A DNA stretch of 64,000 nt from Trema orientale (GCA_002914845.1 JXTC01000026.1:1236712-1300711), one strand, 5' to 3'. Shown: positions 48,961 through 61,080, numbered from the stretch's first letter. Made by a program: numbers and translations. Notes: a model not told the origin generated them from the letters alone.

Positions 48961-49962
48961 TACTAAAAGTAGTCAGCTTGGACACTTATTTTTGTTGCTA
49001 CAAATAATTCACTTATTTATTTAGTTATTTATTTTTTGTTGTTACGAACTATTTTCTTTTAATTTTTAAATGATGCATTATTCGTATTTTTTAAATAAGG
49101 GAACTAAAATATGATATACGAAAAGAAGCAACTAAAAATGATATTCTTGAAAACACGAAACATTATGGTAATTTTCAAGAAAAAAGAAAATATAATGTGA
49201 AAAAGAGTATCTATAAGAAATGTCCTTTTCTTTTCTAGATCATTTTAAAAAATGGATGTTTTTATACCAATTTAATAAACAACCACTTTATAATTTTATT
49301 TTTGATAGATGGCCTTTTTTAGTTGATCTATTTTTCAAACATAAATCAATTTTATACAAAATAAATTAATTTTTTAAAAATAAATTAATATATTTTAATA
49401 TATTAAATATAAAAAGTGGTCATTTTTCAAATAAATTTCAAAATTCAACCACTGTTTAATACTGCCATTTTTCAAACAGCGATCCAAACTTCAGCCATTC
49501 GGCTTAAAAGCCCATAAAAGAAAATAAAAAGGCCTAGTACAGGACCAAAGTCCAACAAACGAAAAATCCCAGAAAGGGTAATTTGTCTTAACTGAGAAAT
49601 TTTCGGTTAGTACCCATTTTTAAAACTTATTTATATAAGTACTCATTTTAATATTTTTGAACCTATTTTTATAAATACCTATTTTTAGTTTTTCTTTCAA
49701 AAATACCCAATATTTTTAAAAGTCGTATTTTTCTATATAATTCGGAATTTTTCAATTCTTAGACTTGACGCGTCAACCGTCAAATGTTTACATTTATTGC
49801 TTTTTTTATTTTTCGTTGTTGACCATATTCAACATTTGGTATTGTATATTTTTCATACTAAAAGATTAGAACATCGTATTAAAATAATTTTTAAGAATAA
49901 ATTAGCTGTATACCACTTTTTTTTCCTTATTAATAAAATCTACCACTATACAACTTTCTTAA

Positions 49963-50277
49963 AATGAACTCTTGATGAATTCTTGACGAATTCTTGACAA
50001 TCTTGGACGGATTCTTGAACAATTATTGACGTCAGCAGCGATCTTGACAGATTTTTGATGAATTTTTGACGGATTCTTGACAATCTTGATGTATTCTTGA
50101 TATTGTAGGTGATCTTGACGGGTTCTTGATGAATTCTTGACAGATTCTTGACAATCTTGATGGATTCTTGGCGAATTCTTGATAGATTCTTGACGTCAGT
50201 GGTAATCTTGACAAATTTTTGATAGATTCTTGATGAATTCTTGATGAATTATTGACAGATTCTTGACTAATTCTCTC
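49963..50277 (+). repeat. Minisatellite of AATTCTTGA units
   Basis: More than twenty imperfect units of about 10-15 bases built on GAATTCTTGACRRATTCTTG fill about 315 bases, with occasional inserts (GTCAGCAGYGATCTTGAC, GTCAGTGGTAATCTTGAC). The minus frame 50214-50032 is open only because the unit lacks stops in that frame, giving a Ser/Asn/Gln-rich repetitive string. It has no homology and is not taken as a gene. Confidence 0.9.
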
Positions 50278-52165
50278 CCAAAGGTGGTAGAATCTAATAG
50301 TAGTAGTAAATTTAGTTAAATATTTGAAAAAAGTGGTAATTGTCTACTTAATCCAATTTTTAAAGCAAAAATTGTGTACAGGCTAATTTCCTTATTCATC
50401 TCACAAATATTAAATATAAATAAAAGGTCTCAAATATAAAGAAACAGTAAAAATAAGAAAAGAGCAGCTGCTGTCTAAGCTTATCTACTGCGAACCGAAA
50501 TTAAAAAAAAAAAAATAGAAAAAACCTGTTTAGATACTTTTTTATTTTTTATTTTTTGTCTAAATAAACAGAAAATTTATAAATTTTTTTTTTAATAAAC
50601 ATACTTGGTAACATTGTTTTTATTTTCTATTTAAAAAATTGTGAACAAAATATTTAAAAATAATGGAAGTGAAAATTTCTTACTTCCAAAATGTTTTAAA
50701 ACAAAAATAAACCCAAAAAAGTAGTAAAGTTTCCAATAAATTTTTAAGTGGTATTTGTGTAACTGAAAACTTTTCAAAGTTGATATTTTGCTAAACAAAA
50801 TTTTAAAATTATTTTAGAAATAGCATTTTTCTAATAAATATTTGAAATTGTTAGTTTTCTAAATAATCTTTTAAAAATAGTAGTGTTCTAAATTAACTTT
50901 TATAGCTACCAATTATGTTTTAAAGGTTATTTAATATGTTACCAAGCAAGTTCTTATTTTTAATATTTTAAAACATAAACAAAATTCATGCTTTCATTTG
51001 CAATTTTAATAAACGAAAAATTAGGAGTTTATCCATGCGTGGCCTGAGAAAATAGCGAAGCAGCTGAAATAAAATCCCATTTTGCGAAGCTGCAAAGCTT
51101 ATTCCTTTTTCTATTGTAGTAGTAAATTGTTATAGATATTTGAGCTATAAAATGTATGTCTTGGAACCTAAAACAAAATTATGCAAATTGTATTAACATT
51201 ATGTGTTGTTGTATGAATATGTTATGTTAATACCGAGTGATGGCAGTCTTTTGTTTTTGTTTTCAGAAAAGCGGTTCAATGAGATGATAATATCATGCAA
51301 TCACCGACAAATGTCTTATGGTCTATAAACTTTTCATTATTAATATTTTTTGCCAAAGAGATATATTGGGATAATTGAACTTGTCAAATAGCTTAGCTTT
51401 CTGAGAAACGTAAAGGAGATTTGTTAGTTTCAATCATTTGCCATCTTAATATTACAGGAGTGGTTTAATTGGTGGTCCAGCCAGTCTAGCAGTGGCGCTT
51501 CCATCTCTCAACCTATCGAATTGTCCTAATTAAGGCCCCAACTTCATGTACCGTACCTCTAGTACACGCGGTTGGTTTTTGTTAATCATGTCACAACAGT
51601 CAACACAAAAACATTGTCACATGGATTTGCTTGCTTTGCTACATATATTTTTGAGTACGGAATTCTTCCGAAAGGATATATCTTAAGTTTAAATGGTGCA
51701 ACTAGATTTAGAGATAATTTGGACGTATGCACGGATGTACGACTTCAACAAACGAGTAGTAGTACTATGAAATTTGAAAGCTATGGGATCTTCTGTTTAA
51801 ATAAATTGAAAATAGATTCGTTTCTACTTTTGAAAAACAACAAACTTATTTAGCAAAATTTTATTTTACTACTTATTTCTTAAAATAAAAGTTACAAATA
51901 AAGAGAGAAAGTTAATATAAATTTGTATTTTTGTGTGTATATATTATATATATATGTATATATGCATTCGTGCAAAATGTATGTATGCTTTTCTGTTTTT
52001 TAAATTTGTTTTAAAAAATAAAGGTATTGAAAATTTTGTGTTATAGCTTTTTTTGAAATTTGTGATAACAATTTTTAAAAATAGAAAATAAAACCAAAAT
52101 TGTCAAGTAAACTTCCAAAGTTCTTCCATTTTTCTTTTACGAAAAAAAAAAGGCATAAGTGAATT
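50278..52165. other. Intergenic, AT-rich
   Basis: No gene is supported. The frame at 51572-51853 does not start with ATG and matches nothing known to me. The segment 51450-51600 is less AT-rich and may be decayed transposon DNA. Confidence 0.45.
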
Positions 52166-52173
52166 CAAATATG

Positions 52174-52880
52174 CGGGAGTGTTCAGAAAAACCAGTGCAT
52201 TGTAGAAACCGGCTGCACCAAACCAAATCGCACTAAAATCGATAGTTTTTTGTCGTCTACTTCCAGTTATGGTCTGAAAAATCACCAAACTGCAAGGTGT
52301 CATTCGGTTTTCGGATTTTGCTAAATTTGATCAGTTTCAAACCGAACCGACCAAATAGTTTTATTATATATTTTTTTTGTTTTAATTTTTATACATATAT
52401 ATGAGCTGAACTCAATTAGTTGTAACTTTTATGTGTGGTTTAGTGTTTGGACTTTAGAGTTTACTATAGATGGCTTGTCTAAATTATGTTTCGTTTAATA
52501 TTTGGATATGATTAATATTTTAGATGGTTTATAACTATTTTTAGTTTGATTTTTGGACTTTAAAGTCACTTTGATTAAGATGAAAATATGTGTTATATTA
52601 CCTTTTTTTTGGGTTTAAAAAAAAAGGTAATTTTTGACAAAAAATAATGAAGCTTAAATAGTTAAGGCACAATTTGTCAAAACCCAATCCCATCACTATA
52701 AAAGTCCAAAACATAAACCGTATAAACTACCTGAATCGCACCATAAAATATAGGCGTGGTCTAGCTGATTTTGATCAATTATAACAGACCGCACGGTCTA
52801 ATGATCTAGCAAAATCGCACACGGGATTTGGTCAATTTGTAAGGGGTTCAAACCGATAAATCCGATCGTGAATACCCCTA
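52174..52880. mobile_element. Non-autonomous hAT element
   Basis: The left end CGGGAGTGTTCA and the reversed right end TAGGGGTATTCA align without gaps at 8 of 12 bases. The flanking 8-mers CAAATATG (52166-52173) and CAAATAAG (52881-52888) agree at 7 of 8. The subterminal parts contain the CAAACCGAACCGACCAAA-type motifs usual for this hAT group. The interior is AT-rich and noncoding; length 707 bp. Confidence 0.7.
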
Positions 52881-52888
52881 CAAATAAG

Positions 52889-54600
52889 CATATAGTTTTT
52901 ACTTTTCTTTTTCGTACAAAAACACAAGTGAAAGTTACCCTTAACAGGCTAGTGTCAGCTATATTACAAGCTGTGCTCAATTAGACAAATTACATTTATG
53001 TACGTCCACACTTTCCAATGGCTACATCCAACTACCTGCTAGCTGAATTAGAGAATCTAGGTCCACACTTTCTAGTGAGTATTGTTCTTTAGCATGAGCC
53101 AATTAAACGTATAAAATGGTTCATTTCACCTGATTTCCTCATAAATGTCAAAGATATATTGTTTCCAATTAATTTATTAATTGTTATTATTAACTGCCCA
53201 TTATCAACTTTGTTTTTTTTTTTATTATTATTATCACTATAGTCGTAATAAAATCACGCAACGCTTCTGTTCACAATGCATATCTTTCTGCGAATGGTCT
53301 TTACTCTCTTTAGTCAATATTCTGGCTTTTAAAGCCTAAAAGCTTCCTCATGAGTGTTTGGATAAATTTTTTGTTTCTATCATTTTTTTATATTTGGACG
53401 ATGTTACTAGAAAAATCACGCTTTACTAGCTTTTGAATTAATAAGCTTCCTACAAAACAAGAGACAAGTAATTACGATGTTTGATGAAACTTTTATGGTA
53501 TAAGTAACTTTTGCTTCTATTTCTCTACACTCTGACCTTTTTAATAACTTCGATTTTTGGAAGGAAAAAAAAAAATCTAAAGAATTTTTTGTTTGAATTC
53601 AGCTAAAAAAAATGATATAAATTATTTTTCATGAAAAATGAAAGTTAAATTTGATATCATTTTTTAATATATATATATATATATTATTTAGACAAATCAA
53701 ATTAAATAGAAAAGCCAAAATTTTCAAAATAAGTTTCTATAGAACTATTGTAGTTCCAGACACTCGAAGTTAGAGAAACAATTATTAAAGTGATCACCAC
53801 GATCTTAAACTAATTAATCTTTATTATTAGACCACCCATTCGGTGTCAATTTTAAATGTACGTAACGTACGCAAATCTATCTTATCTTATCACCATGATA
53901 ATTGGTTCGGGGGGACAAAGCCATGTGAATCCGTACTAGGTGATCAGATTTGACTTGTTTCTGGAGACCACTTCCAAGTTCCAACGGCCTTCCTACAGTC
54001 AATTACATGACCCATTAATTTCCAGCAATATTTATCATATATATAATAAGGCCATTCCTTTATATATAGATAACGAGAAACTCGTTGTAAGAACAAAGGA
54101 CCAACTTAGTTTACGCTTTAAAACTCATCAGTAGACATTTACTAATTAGTTTGGCGAAGAGCTTAGTGATTATTACTGCTTGTAAATTCCAATTTCCCAC
54201 TTAAACTATTTATGTTGAGAATTCGAATATCCCATACATGCACCTGTTTGATTCTCTTTGATGATTAAAAAACATGGCTGCCCCACTTCCACTCAGATTT
54301 TTGTGCTAGCTGCTAGTTGATCAAGCAAGTGACTAATAAAGTCAGAAAAGTCTCTTGCTTTTATAAAGATAAAAGGAAGGTTATTCAGCATTCACAACTT
54401 TAAATCTCTTTACGTCATAAAGTGGGTCTTTTATATGTACGGCTGCTTTCCAGAAACAGGTGGGGCATAATAAAGTTTATCTTTTGAGTATGAATGACAC
54501 ATTGAATCAATCTTTATGACTCATCAGCTGACCCAGATAGCTCCATGTGATTCCCCACACGCTATAATGTACAATGCAAACTAGGCCATCATTCAGAATT
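52889..54600. other. Intergenic, mostly unremarkable
   Basis: The word GTCCACACTTTC is repeated at 53003 and 53062. There are short (TA)n and poly(T) tracts. The frame 53940-54134 has ATG but no recognisable domain. The last 400 bases are probably the SAUR promoter. TATA-like TCTATATGTATACAC lies near 54618. Confidence 0.45.
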
Positions 54601-54772
54601 TGGAGGGCTAATTCATATCTATATGTATACACATATTTCTTAGTTGACTATTAGCAACTCAAAACTTTCATGGTAAGCTTATTTCTCTGTCTTTGAGTAC
54701 ATCTTTTAGTATAGTTTTCTTTGTTCTTGATACAGATAAATTTATATATACAATATATATACAGATATAATC

Positions 54773-55054
54773 ATGGCTATTCGTTTGCCTGGTGTTGTTC
54801 ATGCTAAGCAACTTCTGCGAATCAGGACTTCATCGAGTGGTAGAGGAGTCCCAAAGGGCTATTGTGCAGTTTACGTTGGAGAAAGCCAAAAGAAACGTTT
54901 CGTGATTCCGGTATCGTATTTGAACCATCACGAGTTTCAGGCCTTGCTAAGTCAAGCTGTAGAAGAATATGGATATAGCCATCCCATGGGAGGGCTAACC
55001 ATTCCTTGCAGAGAAGACATCTTCGTCAGTCTCACTTCTCGCTTAGGTGCTTGA
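54773..55054 (+). CDS. SAUR (small auxin up RNA) family protein
   Basis: A 93-residue intronless protein from ATG 54773 to TGA 55052-55054. SAUR proteins of this short type promote acid growth by inhibiting PP2C.D phosphatases and so activating plasma-membrane proton pumps. The N-terminus is [20 protein letters not shown]. The SAUR core runs from about residue 26: [20 protein letters not shown], then [20 protein letters not shown], then [14 protein letters not shown], ending LTSRL. Length and order are complete, so it looks functional. SAURs often stand in clusters; this one is alone within the window. The frame following at 55047-55235 begins at GTG and is 3' untranslated sequence. Confidence 0.95.
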   Translation: MAIRLPGVVHAKQLLRIRTSSSGRGVPKGYCAVYVGESQKKRFVIPVSYLNHHEFQALLSQAVEEYGYSHPMGGLTIPCREDIFVSLTSRLGA

Positions 55055-56593
55055 TAAGGCAGCGAAAGAACCGAAAGAATTTCAGCAGTCTACCCAGAAG
55101 TTTTCAGATCTCTCTCTCTCAGAGGCAATTGATCAAACATCTGGAGAGCACCTGGAATCATTGAGAAACTGGTCGCGGCTTCAGATTATTCGGCTGATTT
55201 GGATGAATGGGAGTTTTGGGTCTGCTCCTGTTTGAATGACCAGAGCAGGAAAGAGGGTTTATTTGGTTCAATTTCTTTGAGAATAGTGTGACTAGTTTGA
55301 GGTTCAACTTCTAGGGAAGAACGGAATTATAGAAAAATATGTTCAAGGGGCAATTTGCAGGACTTTGGTGGCTATGCATTATTATTATATATATATATTT
55401 TTTTTTTCTGAGGGAAAGGGTATTACACTATTATTATTATATAGGAATCGTTTTGTATAAAACGTTCTTGCAGCATAAATAATCAATACATTTTTAGATG
55501 CCAAACCGAACTTGAACTTGTTATAATTTAATAAAAAGTACCGGCACAGCTCCTATATAACAAAAATTTAGAGGATGGATTGATACTATAATATCCTACC
55601 ATGTGTCTGGTGTTCGAATTCCATTATAATAAATAATAATCAGCTGCCAATATTGAATTGAATAATTTTTTTAATGAATAATTTTTGACATTCTTCCAAT
55701 CATGCATTAAAAAGAGAGACTACATGTACCATTCCCCTTAATTTTATCGAGATATTTTCATTTATTGTAATTGGGAACTTGTGTAGCCCATACTATTTAG
55801 CCGCGTAATAAGATAGGCAAATAATTTGAGAGATCGAAAGAGAAAAAAGACCTTAAAGAATGGGAAATGATAATATTAAGGCAAAAGTAAGAATATTAAA
55901 TTTAGGGAAAAAATGGGTGATTTATCCATTCAATTTACAGAAAAGTACTAACAAAAATATCCTATCATTTTTTAGGAACCATTGGATTATTGACAAGAGA
56001 AAAGTCTAGATCATTTTTCAATGATAAATAGTGTTGGGCCCATTTGTACACTCTTACTTATTTATTTTACTGATTTAAGTATCAGGTGTCTTAAAGATGG
56101 CTACTACGTGTCCCTCCCACAATAAAGATGAAATAAGCAAAGGTGAAGAAATGATGAGGAGAAAGCCGAATAAAAATCGGTCCAACAAATAGTATATACC
56201 CAAGTGGATTATCAAGTGATCATATACACGATATAAAAATTTATACTCTAAATATATCAGTTTTTAAATTAAGTATATAAGTTTTTATGTATCATGTATA
56301 TGTATAATACTAGATCCATTACTTATATACTAAATATACCCTTTTCTATATTATTCAAATGACATATTTAGCCATTTTTCTATGTACTTTGTAAAATGGA
56401 TATTCGTTAAGGGAACCCAAAATTCAACCGTTTTACTAAAACCTCTTTTCTTTTTCCCCCTTTTTTTTCCACCTAGAGCGAGCTTCTAACTTCCAAGGCC
56501 CAAAAGCAATTTTTAAATGTGTTTGGATAAAAAGAAGAGCTTTTTTTATCTAGTAGAAATACCTCTAAGAGAAGCCAGACCTGATTAGTGGTT
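55055..56593. other. SAUR 3' region and intergenic DNA
   Basis: About 250 bases after the stop are GC-richer and are probably 3' untranslated sequence. Beyond 55380 the DNA is AT-rich with no gene or bounded element seen. Confidence 0.5.
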
Positions 56594-56669
56594 ACAAAAT
56601 TGACCAGCACTAATGGATAGATACGGGCATAACAAAATTGACCAGCACTAATGGATAGATACGGGCATA
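56594..56669 (+). repeat. Perfect 38-bp tandem duplication
   Basis: Two identical units beginning ACAAAATTGACCAGCACTAA lie head to tail (56594-56631, 56632-56669). The surrounding DNA (GGCACGAGTATAAATATG, ATGGCACGATAGGCATG) looks like an old hAT-type GCACG-rich element. Confidence 0.85.
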
Positions 56670-57377
56670 ACACAATTATAAAATGGTACAATACGATTAG
56701 TAACCGTACCCGAACCAACATGATTTGTGTTGGCACGAGTATAAATATGACATATGGCACGATAGGCATGATTAAGAGTAATAACTAGTTTACAAAAAAT
56801 ATACTCAAATTAATATTGTATAAAAAAAATTTTTGCTTGATTTTAATTCAAAAGTGAAAATAATTATTAAAAAGATAATAAAATATTTTCAAGATACATA
56901 TATATATTTATGTTTGTAAGTGTCATGTCAATTTCTAGTTTTTCAAGCAACAACCCAAAATTTACAAAGTTTGGACCATAGAGTTCAAAGCTATTAAGGG
57001 CATAAAGAAAACCGCACCTCTAATTATCTAAGTTCAAATTAACTCTCATTTCTCATGTGTAATCTTTCAATTTTAAATTTATTTTCATATAAAAGCTTAT
57101 CTTGAGTTTACAGATAATTTCTTTTTATTACATAACAAGAAAAACTAATATTCCATAATCACTCAAAATCAAATATGTACTCACAGTATTCAAACAAAAT
57201 AATGAGCACAATTACGCCACAAGAAAAATATACGAGTTTGAAATTGTAAATAATTAGGCATGAAGATCATATATGATAAAAAAAATGGGCATGCATGATT
57301 AGAGAAGAGAATAGCATAATAAAGTAAACAGGTACGAGTAGACACGAAAATAACATATTATTTAAAATATTCACAAT

Positions 57378-57998
57378 TAGAGGTGACAAAATGGGCCGGG
57401 CTGGGCCTAGATATCTAGGCCCGTCGGGCTATCTAGGTCCAGTCGGGCCGGGCCGGCCCGCCAAAATAATTTTTTTCTAATATTTTTTTAAAAAGTATTT
57501 AAATATAAAACTTTTTCTGGTACTTATAAATATACATTCCCTCACTTTGTTTTTCACACTTTTAAATTTCAATCTAATTCTAAATAATTTTCTTAAGATT
57601 TTTATTTTAAACTTTTTTATTAACTTATATACTTTTAGCTTATTTAATTATTTATAAATTTTTATCAAATATGAAAAAAAAAAATATAACGTACTATTTA
57701 TATATTTTTATATTTTTTATTTTTAAATTTCTAATAATTTTAACTAATTATACAAATAATAAACTTACTTTTAAATTTTTTTTACAAATTTGGGCTAAGA
57801 ACGGGTCGGCCCGTTTTTTGCCCGTTTCGGGCCCGGCCCGGGCCTACGGGCCGGGCCGGACTCAATTTTTGAATTCCCGGGCCAGGCCGGCCTGCTTTCT
57901 TTGACGGGCCGGCCCGTTTTCCTTCCGGCCCGCCCATTTTGCCACCTCTATTCACAACGGCCCGTTTTCCTTCCGGCCCGCCCATTTTGCCACCTCTA
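57378..57998. mobile_element. Non-autonomous hAT element with duplicated 3' end
   Basis: Termini are TAGAGGTGACAAAATGGGCC and TAGAGGTGGCAAAATGGGCG (right end reversed). The 8-mer TTCACAAT flanks it at 57370-57377 and 57999-58006. Both ends are rich in GGGCCGGGCC and CGGCCCG motifs, with an AT-rich middle. The last 41 bases are present twice in a row, separated by TTCACAA, as if the end and its target duplication were copied. It belongs to the same terminal family as 19787-20845. Confidence 0.85.
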
Positions 57999-58139
57999 TT
58001 CACAATTAGGTACAATAATAGTTTAATATAAGAAATAGGCATGGAAATAACAAATTATCAAAAATGGACATGAATAAGTATGAAAATAGTATAACAAAAA
58101 AACCGGAAACATTTATGCACAAAAAAAGACAAACACGGT

Positions 58140-59214
58140 AACAATAAAAAATTGGGCACATCCATGGCATAGGCACAATATGAACCATATCTATCTTCAT
58201 TTTAGGCCACCCAAAGTAAATCTCCGTAAAGTTTGGTAGTTCCTGGATATAAGGAACAAGGTGCACTATGCCTCGTACATAGTCTATTGCTTTATCTCGT
58301 CATCATCTGGCACACATAAGTGTCCCTTAAAACTTAAGACACCCTCTTCACCTAGATGGAAGTCAACGTGCTTACCGTTACTAACTTCATGCTTAATTAT
58401 GTCCACAAAGGGATCTGCCTTTTGTCCAACCTTAATAGCTTCCATTATGGGTAGTTGCAGAGTCAAGACTCATAATTGACCAATCACAATTTCCATCTCT
58501 AGCTTATTTGGACTTTCTCTGAGATGTTTTGGCAATGAGTGATATCAAGCTGGCAGTAGGTTTTTTTTACTTAAAACATCTGCTACTTTGTTTTTTTGGC
58601 CTAAATAGTAATGAATGTCACAATCATAATCTTTAACCAATGCCAACCACATTCTCTAGCTCATGTTTAATTCTTTCTCAGTGAAGATGTACCTCAAACT
58701 TTTGTGGTCTGAATAAATAGCACAATGAACACTGCATAGATAATGTCTCGATATATATACAATGCAAAAATAATTGCAGCCAACTCCAAATTATGGATTG
58801 GATACTTTTTCTCATAATTCTTTAACTGACGCGAGTCATATGCTATCATCTTCCCGTGTTGCATCAATACTGCATCTGATCCATATCTAGAAGCATCATT
58901 GTAGATCACACATAACATTCTTGCAAGTTAGATTTGTTATTAATAATGCAATTTTGAAAATCCTTCCACAAATCTTCTAAAATAACCCGCTAATCCAAGA
59001 AAACTTCGTATTTCTATAATATTAGTTGGTTATCTCCAATGACTCACTGCCTCTATCTTAGTAGGATCAACTAAAATTCCTTCTCCAGATACCATGTATC
59101 CAAGAAAAGACACTTTTTCTAGCTAGATTTTATACCTTTTTAACTTTGCACATGGCTTCTTCTCAGCTAGTCTTTGCAAAACGAGGCTCAGATGTTGCAC
59201 GAGTACATAACGAG
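58140..59214 (-). pseudogene. Ty3/gypsy pol remnant (RT, RNase H, integrase start)
   Basis: On the minus strand, from 59214 down, the RT end reads VLQRLAEKKPCAKLKRYKI, VSFLGYMVSGEGILVDPTKI, then RSFLGLAGYFRRFVEGFSKL. It jumps, with a stretch deleted, to RNase H: AVLMQHGKMIAYDSRQLKNY, EKKYPIHNLELAAIIFAL, IYSDHKSLRYIFTEKELNM, then LVKDYDCDIHYYLGQKNKVA. The linker follows (GVLSFKGHLCVPDDDEIKQ) and an integrase-type PGTTKLYGDL stretch near 58210. Phrases match chromovirus/Tekay-like elements. Several stops and frameshifts are present, and the upstream part is cut off by the CACTA terminus at 59223. Confidence 0.85.
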
Positions 59215-59244
59215 CTGGGCACCACTACAAGAAAGAGCATTTTT

Positions 59245-59770
59245 GCCGACGGACTTATAATAGCCCGTCGGTGAAAGTAAAGATTCACCGACGGGTTTTA
59301 CTTAAACCCGTCGGCAAAAGATTGCTGAAATAATTAATTATTGGGCATCTTTCACCGACGGGTCTCCGTCGGTGTAGTGTCAATACGCCGACGAATTGAC
59401 GATTTCCGTCGGCAAATGGCAAATTTTTAATTAAAAAAAAAAAATAAAACGACGTCGTTTTGAAATATACAAGAAAGTAGACTTTCACCGACGGGCTATT
59501 AGAAACCCGTCGGAGAAAGGTATATTTGCTGACGTGTCGGGCTGTCCGTCGGTAAAAGTTGTACAAAAAATTCAATTACGGACAGTCTATGCCGACGGGC
59601 CCACGTCGGTATATTTGTCATGTTCCGTCGGTAAAAGCACATTGAAAAAAACGCGGGTCAGCTTACCGCGAAAAAAATTACTATTTGGCACCTATTATTT
59701 TTTTATCTAAAATTAAAGAATTTTTAAGGTACCTTTGCCGAGGGAGAGTCTTTATTCCGTCGGGAAAAGT
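59245..59770. repeat. CACTA subterminal repeats (CCGACGGG / CCCGTCGG)
   Basis: About fifteen copies of GCCGACGG or its complement CCGTCGGY occur in both orientations, many forming short hairpins across A/T spacers (e.g. CACCGACGGGTTTTACTTAA before ACCCGTCGG). In this superfamily such repeats bind the element's own regulatory protein. Confidence 0.85.
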
Positions 59771-60017
59771 TAATAAATTTTTTTTACAATAAAATCCTAT
59801 TCCCCTCTTTCCCTTAGTCTTTTAGCCGCATCCCCTTTTTCCCCTTTCTCTCATCGCTCACAGCCCCCTCTCTCTCTCTCTCTCTCTCTCTCTCGCCGCC
59901 CCTTTCTCTCTCTTTCGCCACTCTTCCCTCACCGTCACTCATTGATCTTTAATGGTTTATTATTTTGTGAAGCTTTTGGGGTTTATGACTGTTTGTGGAT
60001 CTGAAATATGAATTCGG

Positions 60018-60922
60018 CTTTACTGATTTCTGGTTCGGAGGACTGAGAGTAAGTTCAATGCCGTGTCTCTTTCTATATTCTTTGTCACTCTATTTCGGCG
60101 AAACTCTTGAAATTGTTTGTTTTTAAGGCAATTTTGTTCATTGGGTCTCTTGGATTTGAATGTGTGTTTTTTGATGGATCAATTAGGAGGACAAGATTGC
60201 TGTTCTTGATTTCGTGGATACAAATGTTTTCAAAGATGGTGTCAACAGGTCTCTGATGAAGGTGATGTTCTCTATGTTTTCCCAAAAGATTATCGAGCAA
60301 AGCTTGCGACTAAATCAGTGAGGATAAAGCTTGAACCTTTGTTTGAAAAGGCCAAGGTATTATCTGTTGATTGTTTGTTATTGACTTAACTTTGTCTTTT
60401 GAGTTTATGCTTGTTACTGATTTGCATAACGTTTGACAGGCTGCAACTGAGTATTTGGTGAGGGTTTCGTTTGGTACTGCTCTAATTGCTTCTATCGTTA
60501 TTGTTTATACCACAATCATTGCCATTCTTTCTAGTAGGAGGTATTTTTCAAACTTGGTGCAAATTTTTTCAATGCATCAAATTCCTAATTAAAGTGATCG
60601 TCAAAATGCGGTTGCTATTAGCTCGTTTTTAACATTAGGAAGTTACTGATTATGTAATTTTGGTTGCAGTGAAGAGGATAATCGGGGAAGACGAGGGAGA
60701 TCATATGATACAGGATTCACCTTTTACTTAAGTCCAACTGACCTCTTTTGGTAATATCTTGTTGGGACTGTGACTGATGACATTGGGGTTTATGAAGTTC
60801 CTGCACTGAAGGTGACTGCCCTTAGGTTCACTGAGACCGCAAGAGCCAGGATTGAGAAGGCTGGTGGCGAGTGCTTGACGTTTGACCAACTGGCTCTTAG
60901 AGCTCCCCTTGGCCAGAACACG
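60018..60922 (+). pseudogene. RPL18: Captured fragments of ribosomal protein L18 (eL18) gene within the CACTA element
   Basis: Three pieces match cytosolic large-subunit protein L18 in order. 60018-60065 reads LY*FLVRRTESKFNAV, with TGA where the family has CGA (Arg) and Glu for Gly. 60187-60208, after a TTAG acceptor, reads EDKIAVL. 60761-60922 is 54 intact codons from [20 protein letters not shown] through [14 protein letters not shown] to APLGQNT, followed by donor GTATGC where L18 genes have an intron. Pieces two and three are adjacent in L18 but here are split by 548 bp from another gene. The last piece is nearly unchanged, so capture is fairly recent. It is not a working ribosomal protein gene. 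Confidence 0.85.
60209..60756 (+). pseudogene. Captured fragment of an At5g03900-like chloroplast protein gene, nested in the L18 fragment
   Basis: After a short stretch reading DFVDTNVFKDGVN the frame shifts. It then reads VSDEGDVLYVFPKDYRAKLA and KSVRIKLEPLFEKAK; donor at 60357. After acceptor AG at 60439: AATEYLVRVSFGTALIASIV and YTTIIAILSSR; donor at 60541. After acceptor AG at 60669: EEDNRGRRGRSYDTGFTFYL then SPTDLFW. Both introns keep GT..AG, so genomic DNA was captured. One hydrophobic helix is present. From memory I link this to the plant protein At5g03900 ('iron-sulfur cluster biosynthesis family', plastid); that identity needs a search. The fragment ends abruptly at 60756. Confidence 0.6.
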
Positions 60923-61080
60923 GTATGCTTTTACATCTTACAAGCTTGACTTTATACCCTAAATGTTGGGTCGTGCAAAAACTTTGGCTTATATCATTTT
61001 GGTTTGTTTGGCTCTAATACAACTAGTCTTTAGATGAGTGTTCTTCGGTAAAAAAAAGGCAATTAATACTACATTCACTT

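Noticed and set aside
50032..50214. 60-codon minus-strand frame
   Set aside because: It is a read-through of the AATTCTTGA minisatellite.
49963..50277. CRISPR-like array of short repeats
   Set aside because: The units are contiguous and imperfect with no unique spacers, and the genome is a plant nuclear genome.
55047..55235. 62-codon frame overlapping the SAUR stop
   Set aside because: It begins at GTG and lies in the SAUR 3' untranslated region. It is unrelated to a SAUR C-terminus.
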